Notes: generated by a model not told the origin, from the sequence alone. A stretch of 64,000 bases of DNA from Butyrivibrio sp. NC3005 (GCF_000424545.1 NZ_AUKC01000004.1:1-64000); one strand, 5' to 3'; shown: positions 25,019 through 34,346, numbered from the stretch's first letter. Made by a program: numbers and translations.

Positions 25019-26164
25019 TCAGCGAAAAATCTTATATATCACCGTGCTTTTCATAATATTTTTTATTTTAATCTTAAATAATTCTTTTGAAATACTTTTA
25101 CCCGTATCAGTTTTCAAAAGTGCTTTGTAAAAACCTTTATCAAGATTGTCTAAAAATACTTTTCTGTCCTTATGCACAGGCATAGGTGCTTTTAGCTGTT
25201 CATTGTATTTCACAGCCTCTTCAATTTCTCTATCTTCCATATGTAAAAATTCTTTTGACATATCAAGAAGCTTCTGCCCTTTTGATGAATTTACAAAAAT
25301 TGAAGAAATTCTGCCATCATATTTTACAGACAAAGTAGACTTATCAAGTCCCCAAAAATCTCCAATTGATAAATCAGACACACGCTGCCTTCTTGCATAT
25401 CTGCATGAATAACAATTATCGCGACTGATAATTCCACTCAAAAAAGATTGATAATAGTAATCATGTATACTTGGTCTCATGAATACTGTTTTATCACCAC
25501 TATATAAAGAAAAGAAATAATTATTCTGTCCTCTAAACGAAACTGATGTTATGTTTTCCTTGCCTTTTAAAGCTTTGACATAATCCTGTAAATATCTATA
25601 TGGCGGTGTTCCATGACATATAATATCTACAAGATACAAATTGTCATATTCTTTTCTTAGAAAATGCTTAAGTCCATCTATCTGACATGGAGTTCCCACG
25701 TATAACACCATGCGACCTTCTTCAAGATCTTTTCTTGCTTCTACATAAGTATTTTCTGTTGAACTCTGAACATATTTAGAGGATCTAAATGCCTCCAAAT
25801 CTTCTTCAGTTTCTGATCTGCAGATAATAGGCTTTAAATCTTTATCATACCTGCAGCCATAAATCACACCATTTTCCTGTAATACTTTCCTGTAAAGTCC
25901 TGTAGCTATACCACCTGACGCACATTTTTCTTTGTCTTCTTTTTCTAAAGTCCATGAAGCAAGACATTGTTTAGGTTCTTCAAACCTGCTCTCATTTAGT
26001 ACAGGACACACTTTATTGCAAAGTCCGCAATCAACACATATCTCACTATTAATCTTAGGAATAGTCTTAAATTGACTAGTAAGAGTCATAGTAATAGCAT
26101 TTCTTGGGCAAGCTTGTAGACATGCCCTGCATCCTGTGCACTTATCTTTATCACATAAATTCAT
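25019..26164 (-). CDS. Coenzyme F420 hydrogenase beta-subunit-like Fe-S protein
   Basis: The N-terminus has two 4Fe-4S ferredoxin motifs (CTGCRACLQACP and CVDCGLCNKVCP). Next come the FrhB-type domains with KCASGGIATGLYR, YVGTPCQIDGLK and DIICHGTPP, and a further cysteine pair in NCYSCRYAR. In Firmicute glycan loci this protein sits beside a polysaccharide pyruvyl transferase, as here. It probably does redox chemistry on a glycan or cofactor; F420 use is not implied. AGGAG lies 9 nt before the ATG. Confidence 0.88.
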   Translation of the reverse strand: MNLCDKDKCTGCRACLQACPRNAITMTLTSQFKTIPKINSEICVDCGLCNKVCPVLNESRFEEPKQCLASWTLEKEDKEKCASGGIATGLYRKVLQENGVIYGCRYDKDLKPIICRSETEEDLEAFRSSKYVQSSTENTYVEARKDLEEGRMVLYVGTPCQIDGLKHFLRKEYDNLYLVDIICHGTPPYRYLQDYVKALKGKENITSVSFRGQNNYFFSLYSGDKTVFMRPSIHDYYYQSFLSGIISRDNCYSCRYARRQRVSDLSIGDFWGLDKSTLSVKYDGRISSIFVNSSKGQKLLDMSKEFLHMEDREIEEAVKYNEQLKAPMPVHKDRKVFLDNLDKGFYKALLKTDTGKSISKELFKIKIKNIMKSTVIYKIFR

Positions 26165-26235
26165 TTAATAAATCTCCTAAAAACAATTCTTATTTCGTAA
26201 AAAACAATGAAATAAGTAAAATAGAAGAACAGAGA

Positions 26236-27363
26236 TTACTCTACAAAATTTCTCAAATAATCTAGAGCTTTCTGTTTTTCGCTGCTTATTTTCATATTAA
26301 CCGGTTCATAATCAATTGTTTCAAGGAGTTTATCTTCTAAATCAGATACATTAGTCAACTCTCTATTTCCCAAGTTGAATGTTTTTAAAAGATCCTCTAG
26401 CTTTTCGCTGTTTCCATAAACCTGCTCGACACCTTTACGAATCAAGGTAACGAACTGTTTATTGTATTTAATAGAAAATACCGTTCCATGGAAAGTATCT
26501 GTCACTATAAAATCTGCCTTACGAAAATAAGCCAGTACCTCAAAAGGATTAATGGCAATATATTCATCAAAATATTTCTGATGTCCTTCAACACAAATAA
26601 CCTTTTTATTATACTTTTTAGCAAATTTTTTAATCGCCCTTGCTTCTTCTTTACTAATTCTGCAGCTATAAGAATAAACAACAATGTAATTAGTATATGG
26701 AACTTCTATATCAGTTTCTTGTTCGTAATCATACAGGAAAACCGGATCAACATTTTTATGGATATTATTTACACCCATGTTACTGATAATTAATGAAGAA
26801 TTATCATCTCTAACAGAAATATCATCGAATTTAAGAATCATATCTTTAACTTCATCGTATATTCCATACTTCTTGAGTCCTTCTTCCTTGGTATTACCAA
26901 AAGAAGCTGCATATGTAATAATCTTATCTGCCTTATTCCCATACCCAAATAATTCTTTTGAATAACCAACATCTGGATTTGTCTGAAGACAGTTAAAAAC
27001 TTCATCACTTCCAACAATAAGTAAATCAAGATCAGGAGTGTAATTTCTCTCTTTTGTAACACCAATCATTGGCTGTATTTCATTTATAAAATCACATGTG
27101 ATCTTATACTCCATTTTCCAATGTTTATCATAAACATCCATACTTTTTTCGCGCGGAAACAAGTATTTATCCTTTAAACTTTTAATTTTCTTTTTTATAA
27201 TTGATTTTTTGGATCTATTCTCAGATACCAGAGGTTTCCCGACATGATAATCTACCATGCATACCTCTGCCCCCATTTTTTCAAGATTCTTCTTTAAACT
27301 GTAAGACTGCAAAAAAGAGCCATAATTGACTATTCTCTGCATTGACATTATTCCAACTTTCAC
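26236..27363 (-). CDS. Polysaccharide pyruvyl transferase family protein
   Basis: Members move pyruvate from phosphoenolpyruvate to a glycan sugar as a ketal, adding negative charge. The start VGIMSMQRIVNYGSFLQSYSL, the LIVGSDEVFN motif, DPVFLYD and the C-terminal FIVTDTFHGTVFSIK match the family. GTG at 27363 is chosen: GGAG lies 6 nt upstream and the protein then begins MKVGIMSMQ. The GTG at 27375 has no spacing. It is the first gene of the glycan operon. Confidence 0.88.
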   Translation of the reverse strand: MKVGIMSMQRIVNYGSFLQSYSLKKNLEKMGAEVCMVDYHVGKPLVSENRSKKSIIKKKIKSLKDKYLFPREKSMDVYDKHWKMEYKITCDFINEIQPMIGVTKERNYTPDLDLLIVGSDEVFNCLQTNPDVGYSKELFGYGNKADKIITYAASFGNTKEEGLKKYGIYDEVKDMILKFDDISVRDDNSSLIISNMGVNNIHKNVDPVFLYDYEQETDIEVPYTNYIVVYSYSCRISKEEARAIKKFAKKYNKKVICVEGHQKYFDEYIAINPFEVLAYFRKADFIVTDTFHGTVFSIKYNKQFVTLIRKGVEQVYGNSEKLEDLLKTFNLGNRELTNVSDLEDKLLETIDYEPVNMKISSEKQKALDYLRNFVE

Positions 27364-27381
27364 TTTTTTCTCCACCTTCCT

Positions 27382-27420
27382 AAAAAATGAGCCCCCGAAC
27401 TCGTGAGACTTCGAGGGCTC
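27382..27420 (-). terminator. GC-rich terminator or attenuator before the glycan operon
   Basis: GAGCCCTCGAA (minus strand, from 27420) pairs with TTCGGGGGCTC, followed by ATTTTTT at 27382-27388. It stands immediately before the ribosome site of the pyruvyl transferase. It may end the upstream sugar operon, or act as an attenuator if the promoter at 27432-27460 is used. Confidence 0.7.
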
Positions 27421-27431
27421 AACATCTAAAG

Positions 27432-27464
27432 ATTATAATTGATATTTGCTTATAATGCAAATAT
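27432..27464 (-). promoter_or_regulatory. Candidate promoter and palindrome of the glycan operon
   Basis: TTGCAT (27455-27460) and TATAAT (27432-27437) are 17 nt apart on the minus strand. ATATTTGC/GCAAATAT (27442-27464) is a perfect inverted repeat across the spacer and -35. Transcription would start just before the terminator-like hairpin. Confidence 0.45.
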
Positions 27465-27633
27465 GTTTTCTTTTCTCTGTGTATTTTACCATGTACAAAT
27501 TAATATTATCCAAAAAGAAAACTATAATCAAAAATGTTTATATCAGTGAAAGTTTTACAAATGTGTTACTACAAGCTTTTATTTCGAAGATAAAATAAAA
27601 ACAAGACAGTAACATTTTCATCAAAATTTCCGA

Positions 27634-28275
27634 TTAGATATCTTTTGCAATATCAAGATTCTCTCCAGTAATTCCAACGAAAGCTCCCTGAGAAGCCTCT
27701 GAAGATTCAGGATGAGCAATGAGCCATTTGTTGCTAGCCCAAAGAAGCTTATCCTCACTTGTTTTGTTCTCAGTCTTTGTTGTACCAACATTTGTTCCCT
27801 TAGGAAGAGCAACCAATACACGGAAGCCCTTATCAGGATCTGTATGGCATGGAGCATAATGAAGAGATGTAGCATAAACCTCAACTAATACACCCTTTGG
27901 TACACGGAAAGCCATAGCCTTAGAAGAGTCAAGCTTAAAGTTTTCCATATCACTCTGTTTTGCAAGAATAAGAACAAAATCTTCTGTTCCAAGATTGAAC
28001 TCGCTACTTCTATGATACTCGAGGCAGTTGAGCTTTGTGTTGTGGCCATTGCACCATCCAAACTGAGCCGGAATGCCACCAAAGATTGTTCTAGAAAGAA
28101 CTTCTGCTTCTGTAAGGGACTGCAGAGCAGCTTCTTCTGGAACATAATCTACTCCTTCAGGAAGTGGAGTGTATTCATTCAAAGCTTCAACAATCTTTTC
28201 ACATTCTTTTTCATATCCATCAATAACGTGTCCGAATTCTTTAAATTCAGGATCATAAACGCTATAAATTTTCAT
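27634..28275 (-). CDS. DUF4867 family (cupin-like) protein
   Basis: The 213-aa protein has the cupin-like core with CNGHNTKLNCLEYHRSSEFNLG and a later YATSLHYAPCH, whose His and Glu could bind a metal. DUF4867 genes regularly stand with isomerase and kinase genes for pentose or deoxy-sugar use, as here. A sugar mutarotase or isomerase helper role is a guess. It is the last gene of the operon, 59 nt after the isomerase. Confidence 0.75.
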   Translation of the reverse strand: MKIYSVYDPEFKEFGHVIDGYEKECEKIVEALNEYTPLPEGVDYVPEEAALQSLTEAEVLSRTIFGGIPAQFGWCNGHNTKLNCLEYHRSSEFNLGTEDFVLILAKQSDMENFKLDSSKAMAFRVPKGVLVEVYATSLHYAPCHTDPDKGFRVLVALPKGTNVGTTKTENKTSEDKLLWASNKWLIAHPESSEASQGAFVGITGENLDIAKDI

Positions 28276-28334
28276 CTGTCATTCACCTTTTCACTAATTA
28301 ATCTAGTGACAATCAATGAGATTTTATCTAAAAA

Positions 28335-29828
28335 TTAGATTTCACCCCATGGATTCTCGTTAGCATAACGAACACCAGCTGGCTGATTGTATCCAATTTC
28401 AGATGCATCAACACCGATGTACTTAAGTGCTTCGTAAAGAGCCTTTCCATAGTGACCGAACATAACAGCACCGTGGTGAGGGAAGTTCTTTTCAATCAAC
28501 CAGTAGCGATAGAAACGTCCCATTTCCTTAATTGCAAATACACCGATTGAACCAAATGACTGTGTAGCAACAGGAAGTACTTCACCTTCAGCAGCATATG
28601 CACGAAGCTTGTTATCAGCTGTGCTCTGAAGTCTGTAGAATGTGATTTCGCCTGGCTTGATATCGCCTTCGATTGTTCCTTCGCACCAATCCTGTGGGTG
28701 TGTACGAGCCATAATTCTCTGGAAGGAAAGGTGAGGGCTGCACAGAAGGTTAGAACATGTATTTCCACAGTGGAATGCCATGAATGTATCTGTGTGCTTG
28801 TAATCGAACTTGCCTTCGATGCTTGCCTTGTACATATCAGCTGGTACGCTGTTGTTGATATCAAGGAGAGTTGTCTCAGATCCGCTGATGCAAAGACCAA
28901 TGTACTCAGAAAGTGTTCCATAGATATCTACTTCACAAGATACTGGAATACCTCTACGCATTAAACGGCTGTTTACATAGCATGGAACAAACTTGAACAT
29001 ATCCTGGAATGCAGGCCAGCACTTTGTTGTAAGAGCAACATACTTACGATATCCTCTGTGTTCTTCAACCCAATCAAGAAGTGTAAGCTCATACTGAGCA
29101 AGCTTCTTGAGCATTTCAGGCTGCTTGCCATCAGCATAGTTCATTTCCTTAGCCATATCAGCAGCTACTTCAGCGATTCTCTCATCGTTCTCGTGCTTCT
29201 GGTATGCTTCGAAAAGATCAAGCTCAGACTCTTCTTCAATTTCAATTCCAAGGTTGTAAAGCTGCTTGATAGGAGCATTACATGCAAGGAAGTTTGCTGG
29301 ACGTGGTCCGAAGCTGATAATCTTGAGGTTGTCAAGACCATATGCTACACGAGCGATAGGAAGGAAGTCATGAATCATGTCTGCACACTCATCAGCTGTT
29401 CCTACTGGATACTCAGGAATATATGCCTTTGTGTTACGAAGAGCAAGGTTGTAAGAAGCGTTGAGCATACCACAATATGCATCTCCACGTCCGTCCATAA
29501 GATCCTTCTGGCTCTCTTCTGCTGCTGCACAGAACATCTTAGGTCCATCAAAGTGCTTAGCAAGAAGTGTCTCAGAAATTTCAGGTCCGAAGTTTCCAAG
29601 GTATACGCAAAGAGCGTTACAACCATTCTTCTTAACATCTTCAAGAGCGTTTACCATATCGATTTCGCTCTCGATAATTGTAATAGGGCACTCATAGATA
29701 TCTTTTGCATCATACTTCTGTGTATAAGCTTTAACAAGTGCCTCTCTTCTGTTTTGTGCAAGTGAAGCTGGGAAGCAGTCACGGCTAACTGCGACAATAC
29801 CAACTTTCATTTCAGGAATGTTATTCAT
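28335..29828 (-). CDS. L-fucose/L-arabinose isomerase-like protein
   Basis: This is an aldose-ketose isomerase of the FucI/AraA-related fold (COG2407 type), 497 aa. The start MNNIPEMKVGIVAVSRDCFP, the FGPRPANFLACNAP segment, CEVDIYGTLSEY and DINN (metal-binding Glu and Asp), and MAFHCGNTCSN (catalytic His region) fit. The longer upstream frame is not coding: GGAG lies 11 nt before the ATG at 29828. With xylulokinase it should turn an aldose into a ketose-5-phosphate. The exact sugar cannot be decided. Confidence 0.85.
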   Translation of the reverse strand: MNNIPEMKVGIVAVSRDCFPASLAQNRREALVKAYTQKYDAKDIYECPITIIESEIDMVNALEDVKKNGCNALCVYLGNFGPEISETLLAKHFDGPKMFCAAAEESQKDLMDGRGDAYCGMLNASYNLALRNTKAYIPEYPVGTADECADMIHDFLPIARVAYGLDNLKIISFGPRPANFLACNAPIKQLYNLGIEIEEESELDLFEAYQKHENDERIAEVAADMAKEMNYADGKQPEMLKKLAQYELTLLDWVEEHRGYRKYVALTTKCWPAFQDMFKFVPCYVNSRLMRRGIPVSCEVDIYGTLSEYIGLCISGSETTLLDINNSVPADMYKASIEGKFDYKHTDTFMAFHCGNTCSNLLCSPHLSFQRIMARTHPQDWCEGTIEGDIKPGEITFYRLQSTADNKLRAYAAEGEVLPVATQSFGSIGVFAIKEMGRFYRYWLIEKNFPHHGAVMFGHYGKALYEALKYIGVDASEIGYNQPAGVRYANENPWGEI

Positions 29829-29922
29829 TGTCTTATAATCTCCTTCTCTAAAAAAGATTGCCAAATATATTCTGCTAAAGTCCAGATTTAAAAATCTATA
29901 GACTGTGCATACAAAATTAAAA

Positions 29923-31395
29923 TTACATCTTATGGAATGCATCCTTAAGTGCTGGATAAAGGCTGCGATAAACCTGATAACGCTGCTCATAAAGGGCTGC
30001 AATTTCAGGATCAGGTTTCTGAGTAGAAGTAACCTTGATAAGAGCATCACATGCATCCTTAACTGATGCATACTCTCCACATGCTACTGCAGCAAGAATA
30101 GCTCCGCCATATCCTGGTCCCTGTTCTGTCTCTGGGCTGTCAAGCTCAATGTTAAGAACATTTGCAAAAATCTTCTTCCATAATGGGCTCTTAGCACCAC
30201 CACCACAAATCATGCTTCGCTTTACATCGATTCCCATTGCCTTTGCAGCTTCAAGAGAATCACGGATACCAAAAGCTACCCCTTCAAGAACTGCCTGAGT
30301 CATATCTGCTCTTGTTGAATCCATTGTCATTCCGATAAAGCAGCTTCTTGCCTGAGGATCATTGTGAGGTGCTCTCTCTCCCATAAGATATGGAAGATAA
30401 TAAACATGACCTTTTCCAAGCTTAGACTCATCAATATCAGCCTGCTCTTTTGCATATTCTGTTGTCTTAAGAATTTCATCCATCCACCACTTATTGCAAG
30501 ATGCAGCAGAAAGCATACATCCCATGAGATGGAATCCACCATCAGCATGGTCGAATGAATGCATTGCATTACCTTCATCAACGCTGAAAGAATCGCTGGA
30601 AATGAAAATTGTACCGGATGTACCAAGAGAAATGTTACATGCACCATTTCCAACTGTTCCTGTACCAATTGCTGCTGCTGCATTATCACCAGCACCTGCA
30701 ACAATCTTTGTAGAAGCTGAAAGACCAAGCTTTTTGGCCATCTCTTCCTTAAGTGTTCCTACAACCTCATAGCTTTCAAAAAGCTTTGGCATCTGGCTCT
30801 CAGAAACGCCACAAATATCCAGCATTTCTTTGCTCCAACATTTATTCTTAACATCAAGAAGAAGCATACCAGAAGCATCAGAATAATCTGTGCAGAAAAC
30901 TCCACTAAGCATATAGTTGATATAATCCTTAGGAAGCATGATTTTTGCAATCTTTGCAAAAAGTTCAGGTTCATTCTTCTTCATCCAAAGAATCTTAGGA
31001 GCTGTAAAACCTGCAAATGCGATATTACCTGTAAGTTCACTAAGTTTCTTTTTTCCGATTTCATTATTGAGATAATCGGTCTCAGCCTGTGTACGTCCAT
31101 CATTCCAAAGAATAGCAGGACGAAGTACGTTATCATTTTCATCAAGAACCACAAGACCATGCATCTGTCCACCAGCGCCGATTCCTGCAACTTTAGAACG
31201 ATCAAAGCCCTCTGTAAGTTCTTTAATTCCATCAATTACAGCATTAAGCCAATCTTCAGGCTTCTGCTGTGACCAGCCTGGCTGAGGGAACTCTAAAGGA
31301 TACTCACGAGAAACAATATTCTCAATCTTACCCTTCTCATCCATCATCAGTAATTTAACGGCTGATGTACCAAGATCTACTCCAATGTAATACAT
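29923..31395 (-). CDS. xylB: Xylulokinase (FGGY family)
   Basis: It phosphorylates D-xylulose or a similar ketose. MYYIGVDLGTSAVKLLMMD is the N-terminal phosphate loop, and GWSQQKPEDW is the XylB signature. The C-terminal FGGY part has GVAFGIRDSLE, ICGGGAKSPLWKKIFANVL and GPGYGGAILA. The 490 aa are normal. GGAGGAGAG lies directly before the ATG at 31395. It is the first gene of the sugar operon, with a strong promoter at 31492-31520 and a ROK-type operator between. Confidence 0.92.
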   Translation of the reverse strand: MYYIGVDLGTSAVKLLMMDEKGKIENIVSREYPLEFPQPGWSQQKPEDWLNAVIDGIKELTEGFDRSKVAGIGAGGQMHGLVVLDENDNVLRPAILWNDGRTQAETDYLNNEIGKKKLSELTGNIAFAGFTAPKILWMKKNEPELFAKIAKIMLPKDYINYMLSGVFCTDYSDASGMLLLDVKNKCWSKEMLDICGVSESQMPKLFESYEVVGTLKEEMAKKLGLSASTKIVAGAGDNAAAAIGTGTVGNGACNISLGTSGTIFISSDSFSVDEGNAMHSFDHADGGFHLMGCMLSAASCNKWWMDEILKTTEYAKEQADIDESKLGKGHVYYLPYLMGERAPHNDPQARSCFIGMTMDSTRADMTQAVLEGVAFGIRDSLEAAKAMGIDVKRSMICGGGAKSPLWKKIFANVLNIELDSPETEQGPGYGGAILAAVACGEYASVKDACDALIKVTSTQKPDPEIAALYEQRYQVYRSLYPALKDAFHKM

Positions 31396-31456
31396 TTCTC
31401 TCCTCCAAAAGTCTATTGCAATACTCAATTTCTATAAGCAATAACTGTTTTGAAAC

Positions 31457-31478
31457 ATACTTTTATAAAATTACTTTT
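31457..31478 (-). promoter_or_regulatory. ROK operator in front of xylB
   Basis: On the minus strand AAAAGTAATTTTATAAAAGT starts a 22-nt stretch that matches, with two differences, the operator at 32904-32925 before the ROK gene. It lies just downstream of the -10 box, so a bound repressor would block transcription. Confidence 0.6.
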
Positions 31479-31491
31479 CAAATGCAACTTT

Positions 31492-31520
31492 ATAATAGTC
31501 TTTAGTACTGCAACTGTCAA
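31492..31520 (-). promoter_or_regulatory. Promoter of the xylB operon
   Basis: TTGACA (31515-31520) and TATTAT (31492-31497) with a 17-nt spacer on the minus strand form a near-consensus promoter. The leader is about 90 nt. The rest of 31521-31664 shows no gene. Confidence 0.75.
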
Positions 31521-31664
31521 TTGTTTTTATAATAAAAAGTTCAATTTTGATAGTTTGTACAGAAATAAAGTCTCATTTTTGTGAGATTCAATGAAGATAA
31601 TGTTTTTTTATAAATATACTTGTCATAAGTATATTTTTGTGCTACATATTTTTGCTTTAACAAT

Positions 31665-31713
31665 AGAAAAACAGGCTGGCAAATGTATATAGAAACATCA
31701 TTAACCAACCTGT
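31665..31713 (-). terminator. Terminator of the ROK gene
   Basis: ACAGGTTGG and CCAGCCTGT pair (one G-U), then TTTTTC on the minus strand, right after the ROK stop codon. It separates the regulator from the xylB operon. Confidence 0.75.
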
Positions 31714-31717
31714 TTTA

Positions 31718-32857
31718 TTAAACATTTTCTATAAATTCACTTGTAAAGTGCCATGCGACACCCATCATAGCTGCATTTCTTGGATGTTTACCTATGTATA
31801 TAAAACTTCCATCATCATCAAACGGACTTCTTTCAGCAACCATTTGTCTCAATCTAGGAAGATATGGTTCTAAATATTCAGAAACAAATCCACCAAGAAC
31901 AATATCACTATCATAAACCATTCTTAGATTGCAAATCCCAATAGATAAATGTTCCAATACATCATCCCAAAGTTTTGCATATTCAATATTTCCCTTAGAT
32001 AATCCATCAAAAAATTCTTCAATTTGAATTCCTAAATCTCTTGTAAATCTAAAAGCACTACAATATGCCTCAAGACAGCCTTTCTGCCCGCAACTGCAAG
32101 AAAGCCCACCAGGTTCTACTCGCATATGTCCGAATTCACTACATCTATTATTGTTACCCATAATCTGGTGTCCCCCAATAAATGCAGTTCCTCCGATACC
32201 ATTTTCAAGCTGCAGATAAACCATATTACGGTTTTTTTCCTTTTGTTCACTGCAAATCCATTCTGCGTAACCTGCTGAATGTGAATCATTTTCAAAATAT
32301 AATGGATAAGGGATAAGTTTACGAATAATGCCAAGACTCATCTTACGGATATTCATTGTAGGTGAAAGAATAATCTCATCTTTCTCATGATCAATAATAC
32401 CCGGAATTGTAAGTCCTACCCCTAATAGCTGTGATGAATCAAGTTTATTCTCTCTCATAAACAAATCCAATTCACGCTGTATCTGACGAGCAAACTCATC
32501 TGCAAGATTTGCTTCAATATGTATCCTTTTATAATTGAGCTGTTGCTGATTAACATCACAAACCAAGAATCTAAGATAATTAGCTGAAACAGCAATTCCG
32601 ATAGCGTATCTTACACTTCCTACCGCTTCATATCCAACAGGAGGACGTCCGCCAGTAGATTCTTTTATAACACCAACTCTTATGAGACCTGCTGCTAATA
32701 ATTCCGTTATATTCTGATGAATTGTCGGAAGACTATATCCGAGACTTTCTGATATTTCCTGTTTACTAACCGGCTTCGGCGCGTCATAAATGAATTTGTA
32801 AATACTGTTTCTAGTTTGACGCCGTCTCTCCGTGACCGGTTTCTGAAGCTCCATCAT
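31718..32857 (-). CDS. ROK family transcriptional regulator (XylR/NagC-like)
   Basis: The N-terminal winged helix has SKQEISESLGYSLPTIHQNI. The ROK fold follows, with GVGLTIPGIID and the zinc motif CSCGQKGCLEAYC. At 379 aa from the ATG at 32857 (GGGG 9 nt upstream) it is typical of XylR/NagC repressors. It probably represses the xylB operon and itself, because similar operator sequences stand before both. The inducer would be the sugar or its phosphate. Confidence 0.88.
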   Translation of the reverse strand: MMELQKPVTERRRQTRNSIYKFIYDAPKPVSKQEISESLGYSLPTIHQNITELLAAGLIRVGVIKESTGGRPPVGYEAVGSVRYAIGIAVSANYLRFLVCDVNQQQLNYKRIHIEANLADEFARQIQRELDLFMRENKLDSSQLLGVGLTIPGIIDHEKDEIILSPTMNIRKMSLGIIRKLIPYPLYFENDSHSAGYAEWICSEQKEKNRNMVYLQLENGIGGTAFIGGHQIMGNNNRCSEFGHMRVEPGGLSCSCGQKGCLEAYCSAFRFTRDLGIQIEEFFDGLSKGNIEYAKLWDDVLEHLSIGICNLRMVYDSDIVLGGFVSEYLEPYLPRLRQMVAERSPFDDDGSFIYIGKHPRNAAMMGVAWHFTSEFIENV

Positions 32858-32903
32858 ATTACTTTCCCCTTCTGCATCAAGTAACAACATTTGCTTAGTA
32901 AGC

Positions 32904-32942
32904 AAAAGTAGTTTTATAAATGTATTTTACAAAACTACTTTT
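32904..32942. promoter_or_regulatory. ROK operator in front of its own gene
   Basis: AAAAGTAGTTTT (32904-32915) and AAAACTACTTTT (32931-32942) are perfect inverted arms 15 nt apart. They lie just after the -10 box of the ROK gene. The left arm and spacer recur before xylB at 31457-31478. Confidence 0.65.
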
Positions 32943-32971
32943 ACTATATAATTCATTTATGAAATTGTCAA
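32943..32971 (-). promoter_or_regulatory. Promoter of the ROK gene
   Basis: TTGACA (32966-32971) and TATAGT (32943-32948) are 17 nt apart on the minus strand. The operator begins right after the -10 box. Confidence 0.75.
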
Positions 32972-32983
32972 TTGTTTTTTCAA

Positions 32984-33029
32984 AACAAAAAGTTACCGCC
33001 TGCCGTAAAACTGGCAAACAGTAACTTTT
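32984..33029 (-). terminator. Terminator of tyrS
   Basis: AAAAGTTACTGTTTGCC and GGCAGGCGGTAACTTTTT pair on the minus strand with several G-U pairs, ending in a T-run. It lies about 80 nt after the tyrS stop. Confidence 0.7.
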
Positions 33030-33110
33030 ATACATTTATCTTAATCTACCACCAACTATATCATAAACACAGAAGTTAATGACAGCTTTTAAGCATATGA
33101 CACGATAGCA

Positions 33111-34346
33111 TTAAAATGTGATTCTCTTAAATGCCTTCTTTCCACGCTTAACCATAACACCATCACCAGCAAAAAAATCCTTATCATAAAGGGTCTTAGG
33201 ATCTGTTACTTTCTCATCTCCTACAGTAACACCGCCCTGCTGAACATTTCTTCTAGCATCGCTTCTTGTCTGAACAAGACCTGATGAGACAAGTACCTGA
33301 AGAATGTCAACCTTGCCATCGCGGAAATCTTCTTCTTTAAGAGGAGTTGCTGGAACCTGAGAAATATCATCTCCACCACCTGCAAAGAGAACCTTCGCAC
33401 CAACCTGTGCCTTCTTAGCCTCGTCTTCACCGTGAACAAGTTTTGTTAAATCATAAGCAAGAATTTCCTTCTGCTCATTAATTCTGCTCTCATCCCACTT
33501 CTCCATCTCTTCAATCTGTTCAAGAGGAATAAATGTAAGCATTCTTAAGCACTTATCAACATCTGCATCCGTAACATTTCTCCAATACTGATAGAAATCA
33601 TATGGAGATGTTTTATCAGGATCAAGCCATACTGCTCCTTTGGCTGTTTTTCCCATTTTCTTGCCCTCAGAGTTTGTAAGAAGAGTTATTGTCATTGCAT
33701 ATGCGTCATCTTTTCCAAGCTTTTTACGAATAAGATCAGTACCAGCAAGCATATTAGACCACTGGTCATCACCACCAAACTCCATGTTACAACCATATTT
33801 TTTGTAAAGCATATAGAAATCATAACCCTGAAGAAGCATGTAGCTCATTTCGAAAAATGTCAGACCACCTTCACGAGCCATACGATTCTCATAAGCTCTT
33901 GCACGAAGCATGTTATTAACATTAAAATGAACACCAACTTCTCTCATGAATTCCATAAAATTCATATCACGAAGCCAGTCTGCATTATTAACCATACGTG
34001 CTTTGTTCTCACCAAATTCGATGAATTTACTCATCTGTTTCTTGAAGCACTCGCAGTTATGATCAATAATCTCGTTTGTAAGCATACTTCTCATATCAGA
34101 ACGTCCTGAAGGATCTCCAATCATTCCAGTTCCGCCGCCTACAAGAGCAATTGGCTTGTTGCCAGCCATCTGCAAGCGCTTCATAAGGCAAAGTGCCATA
34201 AAATGACCTACGTGAAGTGAATCAGCTGTAGGATCAAAGCCGATATAGAAAGTTGCTTTACCATTATTAATAACTTCCTTTATCTTTTCTTCATTAGTAA
34301 ACTGTGCAAGAAGTCCTCTTGCACTTAATTCTTCAAAAATCTCCAT
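33111..34346 (-). CDS. tyrS: Tyrosyl-tRNA synthetase
   Basis: This class I enzyme charges tRNA-Tyr. HIGH appears as HVGHF (~41-45) and KMSKS as KMGKT (~230). YMLLQGYDFYML and GGDDQWSNML are tyrosine-binding motifs. The C-terminal ~65 residues are the S4 RNA-binding domain (SSGLVQTRSDARRNVQQGGV). The KMGKT form is usual in bacterial TyrRS. GAGG lies 7 nt before the ATG. Only 39 nt separate it from the upstream gene, so there is no room for a T-box leader directly ahead. Confidence 0.96.
   Translation of the reverse strand: MEIFEELSARGLLAQFTNEEKIKEVINNGKATFYIGFDPTADSLHVGHFMALCLMKRLQMAGNKPIALVGGGTGMIGDPSGRSDMRSMLTNEIIDHNCECFKKQMSKFIEFGENKARMVNNADWLRDMNFMEFMREVGVHFNVNNMLRARAYENRMAREGGLTFFEMSYMLLQGYDFYMLYKKYGCNMEFGGDDQWSNMLAGTDLIRKKLGKDDAYAMTITLLTNSEGKKMGKTAKGAVWLDPDKTSPYDFYQYWRNVTDADVDKCLRMLTFIPLEQIEEMEKWDESRINEQKEILAYDLTKLVHGEDEAKKAQVGAKVLFAGGGDDISQVPATPLKEEDFRDGKVDILQVLVSSGLVQTRSDARRNVQQGGVTVGDEKVTDPKTLYDKDFFAGDGVMVKRGKKAFKRITF

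Noticed and set aside
29058-29765. A 235-residue plus-strand frame
   Set aside because: It is antisense to the FucI-like isomerase, which has clear family motifs. The frame is an artefact of its codon use.
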